Below are positions 37,403 through 46,425 of a stretch of 64,000 nucleotides of DNA, one piece after another; within the stretch, counting starts at the first letter, position 1, and every line of letters starts with the position of its first letter. The notes beneath the pieces are model-generated. The model was not told the DNA's origin. It was given only the letters and a program-made list of their open reading frames with translations, and made no database searches. The position numbers and the translations under genes were made by a program. Source of the stretch: Pragia fontium DSM 5563 = ATCC 49100. Lineage in GTDB: Bacteria > Pseudomonadota > Gammaproteobacteria > Enterobacterales > Enterobacteriaceae. Location: assembly GCF_900112475.1 (NCBI RefSeq), contig NZ_FOLW01000006.1:124001-188000 (forward strand), written 5' to 3'.

Positions 37403-39358
37403 TTATGATTTAATGGTCTTCTTCAAATCATCAACGCTAATTGACGCCACAATACTACCGGCTAGCGGCGTTTTCAGGACATGAGGTTTTATCTTACCCC
37501 ACACCTGCATCTCACAAGGCTTACAGTCAAACTTTAACGTTAATACTTCATCGTTATGCACCAATTGCATCGGCGTCGCTCGACCTTTAACCCCTTGAAC
37601 GCCTTTTGCCTGTTTCGGGCACAAATTAAAAGCAAAGCGTAAGCAGTGTTTGGTAATCATCACCGGAACATCGGATTTTTCCTGATGAGCTTCATAAGCG
37701 GCATCAATCAACTCTACGCCAAACTGCTGATAAAATTCACGAGCTTTATGATTATAAACGTTAGCCAAAAACGTTAGATGCGTCTCAGGATAAACCGGCG
37801 CCGGAACGGAAACAGGTCGACGCTCGGCACGCTGATAATTTTCTAAACGAGCAATGGTTAATGCATCAATGGCATTACGTCTTAACTGATTTAACTGAGC
37901 GCTGGGAATAAAATAAACCGTCGGTAAATCGATAGTCACCTTACTAGCGCGGTAGACTGTCTGCCCAAGCTTAGCAAGCCCGTCCTGCAGACTTTTCCGC
38001 GCCTTTTCGACCTGATTAGCCACTTCAAACCGCTCATTAAGTGACACTGTAACCATGACACCTTCTTCGCATGTTGCCTGAAGCTCCAGGCCTGAGGCCC
38101 CTTCGGTTAAATATAATTCAACATCAATACGGCGTTCGCTGGATGACTTCAATAATGCTTGTTGCCAAACATGATCTAAATTGCGGCTTAGCGGATGGTT
38201 CGGCCTTAATTTACTAAACTCACTTAACATTTCATTCGGGTAAACGCGATAACGCAGGCTATCAACCTTCTCCACTTTACTGGCGCGAAAGCCAACAATT
38301 TCACGCTTAATCAAAACGTTCAACCCATCACCGTTACTTAGCGATTCAGTAACCTGAACATCGAGATATTTATCCGCCACTTTCAGCACTTCTCCTATCG
38401 GTAATCCGACAAATTTTGGAGAATCAAAAGCACCAATATCTATTTTTCGTTGATTAACAAAATAGTCGGTACTGCCGCGATGGAACGTTTTTTGCGGATC
38501 GGGAGTAAAATAGTGTGTTGTTTTACCGCTGGCAGCGCGAGATAAATCCGGGCGCTGCTCTAAAATAAGATCGAGCTGCTGGCGATAATAGGCGGTAATG
38601 TTTTTCACATAGCCCATATCTTTGTAACGCCCTTCAATTTTAAATGAACGTACGCCAACATCAATTAAGGCAGACAAATTAGCCGACTGATCGTTATCTT
38701 TCATCGATAACAAATGCTTGTCATAGGCAACCACGCCCCCTTTATCATCCTTTAAGGTATAAGGCAGACGGCAAGCTTGGGAACAGTCACCACGGTTAGC
38801 ACTTCGACCAGTTTGCGCATGAGAAATATAGCATTGACCAGAAAATGCGACACACAAAGCCCCATGAATAAAGAATTCAATAGATGCATCCACATTTTGT
38901 TTGATTTGTCCTATCTGCTCCAGACTCAGTTCTCTGGCTAAAACCAACTGGGAAAAACCAACCTCCGACAGGAATTTAGCTTTCTCTACCGTCCGGATGT
39001 CTGTCTGAGTACTGGCATGGAGATCGATGGGCGGAATATCCAGCTGTAGAATGCCCATATCTTGTACAATCAGCGCATCAACACCGGCCTCATAGAGCTG
39101 GCTGATCAACTTCCTCGCTGGTTCAAGTTCATCATCATGCAAAATGGTATTCAGAGTAACAAATACTTTAACGTAGTAATGATGGGCAAACGTGACTAAA
39201 TCAGCAATATCTCTGAGACTGTTCCCCGCGTTATGCCTGGCGCCAAAACTGGGGCCACCAATATAAACAGCGTCCGCACCGTGCAAAATAGCCTCACGAG
39301 CAATTTCTACATCACGAGCCGGGCTAAGTAATTCAATTTGATTGTCTAAAAGTCTCAT
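37403..39358 (-). CDS. rlhA: 23S rRNA 5-hydroxycytidine (C2501) synthase RlhA
   Basis: 651 residues, U32 family, matching E. coli RlhA (YdcP) over its full length. The N-terminus is LLSPARDVEIAREAILHGAD, the U32 signature is FFIHGALCVAFSGQCYISHA and then DCSQACRLPY, and a C-terminal Cys cluster (CLRFAFNLCPKQ, FDCKPCEM) is present. RlhA hydroxylates C2501 of 23S rRNA, linked to iron availability and prephenate in E. coli. The ATG at 39358 is chosen; an in-frame GTG two codons earlier (39364) is possible. The window thus carries both RNA-hydroxylating U32 enzymes. Confidence 0.93.
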   Translation of the reverse strand: MRLLDNQIELLSPARDVEIAREAILHGADAVYIGGPSFGARHNAGNSLRDIADLVTFAHHYYVKVFVTLNTILHDDELEPARKLISQLYEAGVDALIVQDMGILQLDIPPIDLHASTQTDIRTVEKAKFLSEVGFSQLVLARELSLEQIGQIKQNVDASIEFFIHGALCVAFSGQCYISHAQTGRSANRGDCSQACRLPYTLKDDKGGVVAYDKHLLSMKDNDQSANLSALIDVGVRSFKIEGRYKDMGYVKNITAYYRQQLDLILEQRPDLSRAASGKTTHYFTPDPQKTFHRGSTDYFVNQRKIDIGAFDSPKFVGLPIGEVLKVADKYLDVQVTESLSNGDGLNVLIKREIVGFRASKVEKVDSLRYRVYPNEMLSEFSKLRPNHPLSRNLDHVWQQALLKSSSERRIDVELYLTEGASGLELQATCEEGVMVTVSLNERFEVANQVEKARKSLQDGLAKLGQTVYRASKVTIDLPTVYFIPSAQLNQLRRNAIDALTIARLENYQRAERRPVSVPAPVYPETHLTFLANVYNHKAREFYQQFGVELIDAAYEAHQEKSDVPVMITKHCLRFAFNLCPKQAKGVQGVKGRATPMQLVHNDEVLTLKFDCKPCEMQVWGKIKPHVLKTPLAGSIVASISVDDLKKTIKS

Positions 39359-39775
39359 ATTCACTGATTTATATTATTGTTAATCGGAATTGCTACACGT
39401 TTGCAATGGATACCGGTCTAAACATGGCTAAAACTAAACCATTAATATTCAACCAATTTTTAACTGGTGAATAGACCATGATTCACGATTGCGTATTGTA
39501 CCTTAGATTTGATTATTCTCGCATTGTCAGATTGATAGCGGAATATTTTGTCAGGAATCATTTCCTATTGAAGGGGATACTGCCCAGAGAGGGAAAACGC
39601 CATATGTTTAATTGATTAAAATAACCACACTGATACACCAAATCATGCTCAAGAGAAATAGCTGAAGAAAAACACCTATCCAGCTATCCTCTTCAGCTCC
39701 TCCCCAAAATACGACATCGCATAAATATACAAATAAACGTTCCTGATAAATGATATTCAGGCAAAATGATAATGC
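39359..39775. other. Intergenic region between rlhA and the InsA-like gene
   Basis: 420 bases. It contains a 9-bp inverted repeat AGCTGAAGA / TCTTCAGCT (39660-39668 with 39690-39698) downstream of the InsA-like gene. I looked for an insB remnant after the InsA-like gene and saw none. A 45-codon plus-strand frame at 39478 lacks support. Confidence 0.5.
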
Positions 39776-40060
39776 TTAATATGCGTCACTTTCCATTGAA
39801 ATCAGATAAAGATAGCGATCAACGACCACTGGATTAACTCCCAGATTTCGACAAATTTCTGCCCTGGTTTTTCCCTCATCGTACATGGACTCGACCTGAC
39901 GTAGAATCTTCCCTTCGTGCCCCTGATAAATATAGTTAATCTGAAATGTTCGTTTACAGTTTGAACAAAAATACCTTTGTAACCCAGAACGAGCTTTTCC
40001 GTGTCTACGAACACAGTTTCTCTCGCTACAATGATGACATATAATCAGACGACTTTTCAT
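39776..40060 (-). CDS. Orphan IS1 InsA-like DNA-binding protein
   Basis: 94 residues that resemble the whole InsA protein of IS1 (about 91 residues). A zinc ribbon has Cys8/Cys11 and Cys32/Cys35 (ICHHCSERNCVRRHGKARSG, QRYFCSNCKRTFQ), followed by a helix-turn-helix (about 54-85, RAEICRNLGVNPVVVDRYLY). The ATG at 40060 has GGAGG seven bases upstream; an upstream in-frame start at 40147 lacks one. No InsB transposase frame follows and no IS1 ends were seen. InsA alone binds IS1 ends and represses transcription, so this may be a domesticated regulator next to the type I secretion operon; a relic of an IS is the alternative. Confidence 0.7.
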   Translation of the reverse strand: MKSRLIICHHCSERNCVRRHGKARSGLQRYFCSNCKRTFQINYIYQGHEGKILRQVESMYDEGKTRAEICRNLGVNPVVVDRYLYLISMESDAY

Positions 40061-40255
40061 TTCAATACCTCCATATATCTCACGCCCTGAAAAGCGATAG
40101 CAACGGCTGTACGCATTTTCTGCCTTAAGTGGCATTTTGGAACACAACGATTAACCGATTGTGCCAATTTGTTTCAGACAGGATAAATCTGTTGATAAAT
40201 CAATTCCTTTTCCTGTCACAAAACAAAACTTCATTATTTTTCAAAACTTCACTTT

Positions 40256-41956
40256 TTATTGATTAAGTGGACTGTTTTTGATGGTAGACACGTTCAGCTG
40301 ACCTAAACTTGAAGCTAACGCAAGCCGGGCCAAGTGCCAGTCCACCATGGTATTTACATTATTCATTTGCGCTTCTGACAGGTCGTTTTGCGTATTGAGT
40401 AATTCTAAGATGCTACCGACGCCAGATTGATAACGACCACGAGCAATGTCATACGCTTTACGTGATGACGCGACTAATTCACTCATATTTGTTAGATTAT
40501 TTTGCGCGGTTGTTAATCGTTGATAGGTTTGCCATACCTGTAGCGCAATATCTTGCCGAGTTTGAGCTAACTGATTCTTTGTCAGCTCAACTTTATTTTG
40601 CGCTGTCCTTACTGCGTTATACTGGCTAAAACCGCTAAATAGAGGAACTTTGACGTTAACCCCCATATACAGCTCTTCGGTATCATAGCCAGGACCGTAT
40701 TTAAGGCGATCGTTGCCCCAACGGGAGGTAAAATAGACCGAGGGTAGAAAGCCCCTCTTTGCCACATCAAGCTCTTTCTCTGAAACCCTTATCTGTTCTT
40801 TCGCCGACAACAACTGTGGATGTTGATTCAACGCCTTCTCAATCAGTTGATTAATATCATTAAGAGAGCGCTGAGAAGGCACCGTTAAACCACGTTGGAA
40901 ACTAATGTCTTTAGTAATATTTTTCCCCAACACTGAGGCCAGAGCACCCATCGCATTGCGCACATCACCTTCCGCTTTAATACGATAGTTTGTGGCTGAT
41001 AAGGCGGCGTTTTTAGCCTGTAATTCATCCGCTAATACACCAATTCCCGCTTCACGCTTAGCCTTGGTAACCTGTAGGCTCTTATAAGCGATCAGTTCGA
41101 TATCTCGGGCAGCGTCCAAATAAGCTTCAGCAGCGATAACGGAAAAGTATTTCTGAGCAGAATCCAGAACCACATCCTGTAAATCAGATAGCGATAAAAA
41201 CTCTACGGCTATTAATTCACTTTTCGCGCGGTCTACGCTAGCTTCTCGCTGGCCAAAATCGAATAAAAGCCAACTCAGCTCCAAGGTGTGTGCCCAGGAC
41301 TCCTTTTTAATATCAATATCTTGCCCTTCAACCTTAGTCGTGTTGTCGGTATGATTAAAAGATGAAGTCAGATCTACCGTCGGCATATAACCGGCATAAC
41401 TACCGTCTTTGGCAATTTGATAATGGCGTAAATTCAGCCAGGTCGCCTTAGCTTTAGGGTCGTTACACATCGCTAACACAACGACCTCATAAAAGCTCAG
41501 CTTGTTCTTACTCGCCGCGTTCGTCAGGCAAATATCCGGTTCCATTCCCTTCTTCACGGAGAAATCTTGTACTACCACCTGATTTTGAGCCGGCGGCGGC
41601 GTCAATGAGGTTGACTGAGATAATGACTGCTCGGGTTGCGATAATGGTGACTCCGTTGAGATCTCATTTGAACCTTGATAGGTCGATGAAACCTTGGTCC
41701 ATGTTTTCCCCTCGGATTGCTGAGCAACCCTATTCGGATTGGCTTTAACTTCTCTCAGATATTGTGTTGCATCCGGCAATTCCTTAAGGGAGGTTTCGCT
41801 TTGCGGTATGGATACAGCTCGACTCTCCCCGGTTGATACCGGTCTTGATGTTGCAATATCATCAATGAAATTGTGTACATTGTTTACTGCGCTACTGGCA
41901 GTTCCAACCGGAAACAGGACTGAATAAATCAGGCTGGCAAGAAGTATCTTTTTCAA
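40256..41956 (-). CDS. TolC-like outer-membrane channel of the microcin-type exporter
   Basis: 566 residues: a signal peptide (KKILLASLIYSVLFPVG), an unusual polar linker of about 110 residues (rich in Ser, Gln, Pro) and then a TolC/AggA-type outer-membrane efflux domain (LDLTSSFNHT region, WLLFDFGQREASVDRAKSEL, YQSGVGSILELLNTQNDLSE). It would provide the outer-membrane exit for the CvaA/CvaB-like pair encoded just upstream; its start codon immediately follows their stop. TolC homologues normally begin the barrel-helix repeat soon after the signal peptide, so the N-terminal linker is odd. Confidence 0.85.
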   Translation of the reverse strand: MKKILLASLIYSVLFPVGTASSAVNNVHNFIDDIATSRPVSTGESRAVSIPQSETSLKELPDATQYLREVKANPNRVAQQSEGKTWTKVSSTYQGSNEISTESPLSQPEQSLSQSTSLTPPPAQNQVVVQDFSVKKGMEPDICLTNAASKNKLSFYEVVVLAMCNDPKAKATWLNLRHYQIAKDGSYAGYMPTVDLTSSFNHTDNTTKVEGQDIDIKKESWAHTLELSWLLFDFGQREASVDRAKSELIAVEFLSLSDLQDVVLDSAQKYFSVIAAEAYLDAARDIELIAYKSLQVTKAKREAGIGVLADELQAKNAALSATNYRIKAEGDVRNAMGALASVLGKNITKDISFQRGLTVPSQRSLNDINQLIEKALNQHPQLLSAKEQIRVSEKELDVAKRGFLPSVYFTSRWGNDRLKYGPGYDTEELYMGVNVKVPLFSGFSQYNAVRTAQNKVELTKNQLAQTRQDIALQVWQTYQRLTTAQNNLTNMSELVASSRKAYDIARGRYQSGVGSILELLNTQNDLSEAQMNNVNTMVDWHLARLALASSLGQLNVSTIKNSPLNQ

Positions 41957-44116
41957 TTAATTACCCTCCTCTGCTACCGGCTCGGCGGTTTGGAAAAGCT
42001 CAGCCGGTGTCAGCTCCTGTCCTACGGTTCCATTTTCAATCACAATAATTCGATCGACCATAGCCAAGGTTTGTGGACGATGAGCAATAACTAAACGGGT
42101 AATGGCTAATTGACTAACGGACTGGTTAACCAACTGTTCAAGTTGAACGTCGAGATGACTGGTCGCCTCATCAAGAATGATGAGCTGAGGTTGCTTATAC
42201 AACGCTCGGGCTAATAAGATTCGCTGTTTCTGACCACCGGATAAGGCAATCCCCATATCACCAACTAACGTGTTGTATTGCATAGGCATTTGTTCGATAT
42301 CATGATGAATCGCCGCCATACAAGCACATTTAACCGCCAATTCATGATTAATGTTGTGATCAAAGAAGGTGATATTGTCCAGAATCGATCCAGCGAACAA
42401 CACGTCATCCTGCAATACGGTGGCACTAAAACGTCTGAGGTTCGCAACCGTCAGGTTTCTAATGCTAACGCCGTCAATCAGTATTTCGCCGGAGTTTGGC
42501 TCCAGACTACCGATTAGCAGTTGGCTTAACGTTGTCTTACCGCAGCCGGAAGCGCCGGCTAGTGCTACACATTCCCCAGGTTCAATGGTGAATGACACAT
42601 CATTAATCACCAATGGTTCATGTTCTGAATAGCGGAAACTGACGTTTTTAAACTCAATTCTCGGCGGTTTGGTTTGTGGGGCAACCTGCTTTTGTTCAAT
42701 GGCATCTTCAGGTTCAGTGAGTACAATATCAGCCAAACGTTCGGTTTGAATACTCAACATCTTCAATTCAAAATATTTATCGATCAGGCTACTAATACGG
42801 CTACTGAACTGCCCTTTATACGACGTAAAAGCCATCAAAACCCCAACGGTAAATGTTTGGTCCATGACCATCACCGCCCCCAATCCTAAGACCACTAAGT
42901 TTTCAATCCCGAACAGTAATCCGTTCAATTGCTGATAATAAATCTGTAGTTTTTGTACTCGAACGCCGGAGTTAACCTGCCGGACCAACAAAGCCATCCA
43001 ATCTGCAGTACGTTCCGCCTGACGTTGGAATAATTTGATGGTTCTGACGCCGCGTACCGTCTCTAAAAAGTGACTTTGCTGTTTGGCGCCATGGATAATT
43101 TGCTCCTCGGTTGCCATACGTAATGGCCGATACCAAAGGATCCGGCCAATAACATAAAACAGCATGGTGATCAGACAGATGGTTGCCAACATTGGGCTAT
43201 AGATATACATCATGACCAACGTCACAATCGTCATCAGACCATCGAGAATAGCCACAAAGAACGATGACGATAGCGTAGATTGAATCGCATCAACCGAACC
43301 AAAACGGGAGACAATATCGCCCAAGTGACGCTTTTCAAAATAACTAATGGGAAGACGCATCAAATGCCGAAATACGCTATCACGCCATTGCACACTGATT
43401 GATGTTGAAATATACATCATCACCCACGCACGTACGGCGGAAGTCAACTGCTGAACCAGCATCATAAAACCAAAACCGACGATCAAGGTTAGCAACAGAT
43501 TTTTATCATTCGAGACAATGACATAGTCAATAGTCCATTGAGTAAATAGCGGGGAGACAATACTAAATAGCTCAATCCCTAACGCCAGTATCAATACCTG
43601 AATAAAACTGCCTTTCAGACCGGTGATTTTGCCGATAAGATCCCTGAATCGAACGTGACGACGCTCCTCTTTGGCTTTAAATCCCTCATCTGGCCATAAT
43701 TCTACCGCTACACCAGTAAACGACTTTGATACTTCAGAAAATGTCAGTTGGCGAACGCCAAATGCCGGATCGTGAATAATGCATTTATTACCTTTAATCG
43801 CTTTCAAGACAACGAAGTGAGAAAATTCCCAATGCAGTATGCATGGCAGCTTAAGCTTAGGAAGTTCGTCAAGCTCCAGTCTCAACGAACGACTGTTCAA
43901 ATTTAGCTGCTTTGAAATATTCAATAATTGGCTAAGGTTGGCACCTTTTTGGGAAATACTGTATTTTCCCCGTAAGGTCGCCAAATCGATATTGTAATTA
44001 TAATAGCCAGCTATCATGGCTAAACAGGCCAGTCCACATTCAGCAGACTCTGTCTGTATCAGAACTGGTAAGCGCTGACTGGTTAATCCAAAGTTAATTT
44101 TCTTAACAAAACTCAT
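41957..44116 (-). CDS. C39-peptidase ABC exporter (CvaB/microcin type)
   Basis: 719 residues. The N-terminal C39 peptidase domain has the complete catalytic set: Cys27 (TESAECGLACLAMIAGYY), His100 (HWEFSHFVVLKAI) and Asp116 (CIIHDPAFG). A six-helix membrane domain follows at about 160-440. The nucleotide-binding domain has Walker A GASGCGKTT at 521-529, signature ALSGGQKQR and Walker B LIILDEATSHLD. Such proteins cleave double-glycine leaders and export bacteriocins or microcins together with a CvaA-like adaptor and TolC. The operon order is adaptor, this gene, TolC-like. No precursor gene was found nearby. Confidence 0.9.
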   Translation of the reverse strand: MSFVKKINFGLTSQRLPVLIQTESAECGLACLAMIAGYYNYNIDLATLRGKYSISQKGANLSQLLNISKQLNLNSRSLRLELDELPKLKLPCILHWEFSHFVVLKAIKGNKCIIHDPAFGVRQLTFSEVSKSFTGVAVELWPDEGFKAKEERRHVRFRDLIGKITGLKGSFIQVLILALGIELFSIVSPLFTQWTIDYVIVSNDKNLLLTLIVGFGFMMLVQQLTSAVRAWVMMYISTSISVQWRDSVFRHLMRLPISYFEKRHLGDIVSRFGSVDAIQSTLSSSFFVAILDGLMTIVTLVMMYIYSPMLATICLITMLFYVIGRILWYRPLRMATEEQIIHGAKQQSHFLETVRGVRTIKLFQRQAERTADWMALLVRQVNSGVRVQKLQIYYQQLNGLLFGIENLVVLGLGAVMVMDQTFTVGVLMAFTSYKGQFSSRISSLIDKYFELKMLSIQTERLADIVLTEPEDAIEQKQVAPQTKPPRIEFKNVSFRYSEHEPLVINDVSFTIEPGECVALAGASGCGKTTLSQLLIGSLEPNSGEILIDGVSIRNLTVANLRRFSATVLQDDVLFAGSILDNITFFDHNINHELAVKCACMAAIHHDIEQMPMQYNTLVGDMGIALSGGQKQRILLARALYKQPQLIILDEATSHLDVQLEQLVNQSVSQLAITRLVIAHRPQTLAMVDRIIVIENGTVGQELTPAELFQTAEPVAEEGN

Positions 44117-44141
44117 CCTTTATTCCCTATTCCTCTGGCTG

Positions 44142-45395
44142 TCAGTCAGCTGTTCTTTTTGTAATGCTTAACAAGGGTTCCAATACCCATTCATAAAGCC
44201 TTCTCTTATCCAGCGTAATATCCGCCTCGAGCTCCATCCCTGGTTGCAATGGCTTATCTTTTCCATATACCTTGACAAATTGTTGTTCCGGCTGAACGGT
44301 GATTTGATAAAGAGAAGCTTCATTGCTGATACTGGCTGTACTTTTCAGCTCATGCTGTAACAATGCCGTTTTAGAGATAGAGATAACTTTACCGCGATAC
44401 TGGCCAAATTTTTGATAGGGATAAGGTTGATAGCGTAACCAAACTTCCGCACCTTCCTGAATAAACCCAACCGCATTACTTGGCGCATAAAGATGAACCA
44501 GTAGTCTGGATCCTTCTGGAATAATACTGACCATAGGTTTGCTGTTGTCGACAAACTGCCCCGTTTGAGCCACAGCCGCTGTGATCGTTCCCGACTGAGG
44601 AGCCTGAATAATGATTTCACGCTTAGCTTCACTTTCAGCCAGTTCTTGTTTTGTTGAAGAGATATTTCGTTCTATCTGAGACTGTTGTTTATCAAACTTC
44701 AGTAATAAACCGTCTAACTCTGACTGTCGCCCAGCCAGCTCTTTTTGAGCATTAATCTTTTCTCGCTCATAGCTACTCAGCGCACTCTGTTGTTGGAGTA
44801 CCTCTTCTTTAACCCGCTCAAATTGTTCCAGAGAAATATACTCTTTTTTATAAATATCCTGATACTGCTGCTGACGTCGCTGCACTAACTGTAATATTTT
44901 TCTCTGATTAACAATTTGTTTGTCTAATGTATTCACTTGATTATTGAGCTGGTGAATATAGTTCTCGAGCAGTGATTTCTCCGCAGTAAACTGTTCGCGG
45001 TTTTTATCCAGATCTTCATTTAGAGAAGCCAAGCGAGACTGTATTTGTGTACTGATGGCCTGCTGTGTTCCACGATTGTTCGACGCTTCCCTTTCGCTGG
45101 AAATAATATAAAGAACGTCACCTTTATTAACCAACTCGCCTTCTTTGATCTTTTTATCCGTAACAACACCATACTGCTGGCTGTAAACCTTAATAACGCC
45201 TTTATCTGGCACCAATTGTCCCGTAACGGTTTGTTTTCGGGTATAGGAAAATAGTACGCAGAACACCACGATAAAAACGGTAGTGGTACAAACAAAAAAA
45301 GTAAAAAACTTCAGCGTTAAAGGTGTACTTAGCATCACGCTGCCAAGCCACTTTTGCTTTTCAGCCTGAAGAGCCTCCTGGCGAAATAGCCCCAT
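44142..45395 (-). CDS. CvaA/HlyD-like membrane fusion protein
   Basis: 417 residues. One N-terminal membrane helix (about 28-50) is followed by a biotinyl-like half (QQYGVVTDKKIKEGELVNKG), a long coiled coil (about 110-250, Gln/Glu-rich) and a beta domain (IIQAPQSGTITAAVAQTGQF, LQPGMELEADITLDKRRLYE). The length and C-terminal LYEWVLEPL match CvaA-type adaptors of colicin V secretion. It spans the periplasm between the ABC exporter and the outer-membrane channel. First gene of the minus-strand operon, starting at the edge of the 1-kb AT-rich divergent region. Confidence 0.88.
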   Translation of the reverse strand: MGLFRQEALQAEKQKWLGSVMLSTPLTLKFFTFFVCTTTVFIVVFCVLFSYTRKQTVTGQLVPDKGVIKVYSQQYGVVTDKKIKEGELVNKGDVLYIISSEREASNNRGTQQAISTQIQSRLASLNEDLDKNREQFTAEKSLLENYIHQLNNQVNTLDKQIVNQRKILQLVQRRQQQYQDIYKKEYISLEQFERVKEEVLQQQSALSSYEREKINAQKELAGRQSELDGLLLKFDKQQSQIERNISSTKQELAESEAKREIIIQAPQSGTITAAVAQTGQFVDNSKPMVSIIPEGSRLLVHLYAPSNAVGFIQEGAEVWLRYQPYPYQKFGQYRGKVISISKTALLQHELKSTASISNEASLYQITVQPEQQFVKVYGKDKPLQPGMELEADITLDKRRLYEWVLEPLLSITKRTAD

Positions 45396-46425
45396 AATCC
45401 CTCTTATCCTTAATATTTATGGTATTGCATATGCTACTGAGTGAGATGATTGTTCCAGTAAACCAACAGGGATTAGCCTGTCTTTACTAACTCAACTACC
45501 CTCAGTTTTTCTCAAATTTAAAATAAAAAAATCACACGCTATCATCCGGTTATTAATTACCCCCCGGTATTTGACGGTGTAATCTCACTAACATCTAAAT
45601 CATTATCTATTACATAACACTGAATTTTGCATAGACAGAATTAATAGCGTTTTATGTACAACGAAAAATATAACTTACTTCATATAAGAAGTTACTCATA
45701 AGAAATTAATAAAAACCTAATTACTTATTTGAAGTGGATACCAAAACATCACCCTTTATTAAAATAGACGCTATATTTTTTTGAGTGTATAACAACAGTG
45801 TAAATAAATGCAATGACAATTACTAACTTAAAAACATTTTACCTGACAAGCAATCTTATTATAAAGTGACTCTTAATAACTTAGAGAAATATGTCAATCT
45901 CAATCCTTCAAAAGTTACCATCAACCCTATATAAGTTATTTTCACTTACATAATAGTCGCGCCATGAAATTAATTAAAACGCATTCATTTTTAATCGATA
46001 AAAACAATGTTTAAAATTAACTCATTGATTTTACTTTAAAATAAAAAACAAAAAACCAAGAAGACACAGGTATCAAAGGAGTTCTAAAAAAAAATTAACA
46101 ACACCACACCACCACATAAGTATAACTTTGTTTTTATAAATGAAATCTAAATTATTATAAATCAGTACTTATTTTCATATAAAAACAGCAACATATCTTT
46201 TCTTTAAATTTGCATTATATATTTTTTTTGTTAAATTTGACTCGCACATAAATAAGCATATGAAGCCGAATGAGGAGGGAGTGGATTTGTTAGATTGAAA
46301 AATTTGACATTAATGCATTTAAACAAAATATAGAAAGTTACACTGTTAATGGAAACTATTAGCTGGTAATCCCCTTAAATTAAATATTTATCTTTAAAGC
46401 TAATTTTACACCTCAAATATAGGTT
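45396..46425. other. 1-kb AT-rich divergent region between two secretion operons
   Basis: A very AT-rich segment with many A and T tracts and scattered stops on both strands. I read all frames for short genes with ribosome sites, especially double-glycine precursors, and found none convincing. It must hold the promoters of both secretion operons. The length and composition resemble xenogeneic-silenced DNA bound by H-NS, which is inference. Confidence 0.65.

Noticed and set aside
39478-39615. 45-codon plus-strand frame between rlhA and the InsA-like gene
   Set aside because: Weak ribosome site, no recognisable motif, and no resemblance to InsB; most likely chance.
45553-45594. Minus-strand 13-codon frame ending in a Gly-Gly pair, near the C39 exporter
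   Set aside because: Tempting as a double-glycine leader, but only 13 residues, no ribosome site and a stop two codons after the GG, so it cannot be a bacteriocin precursor.
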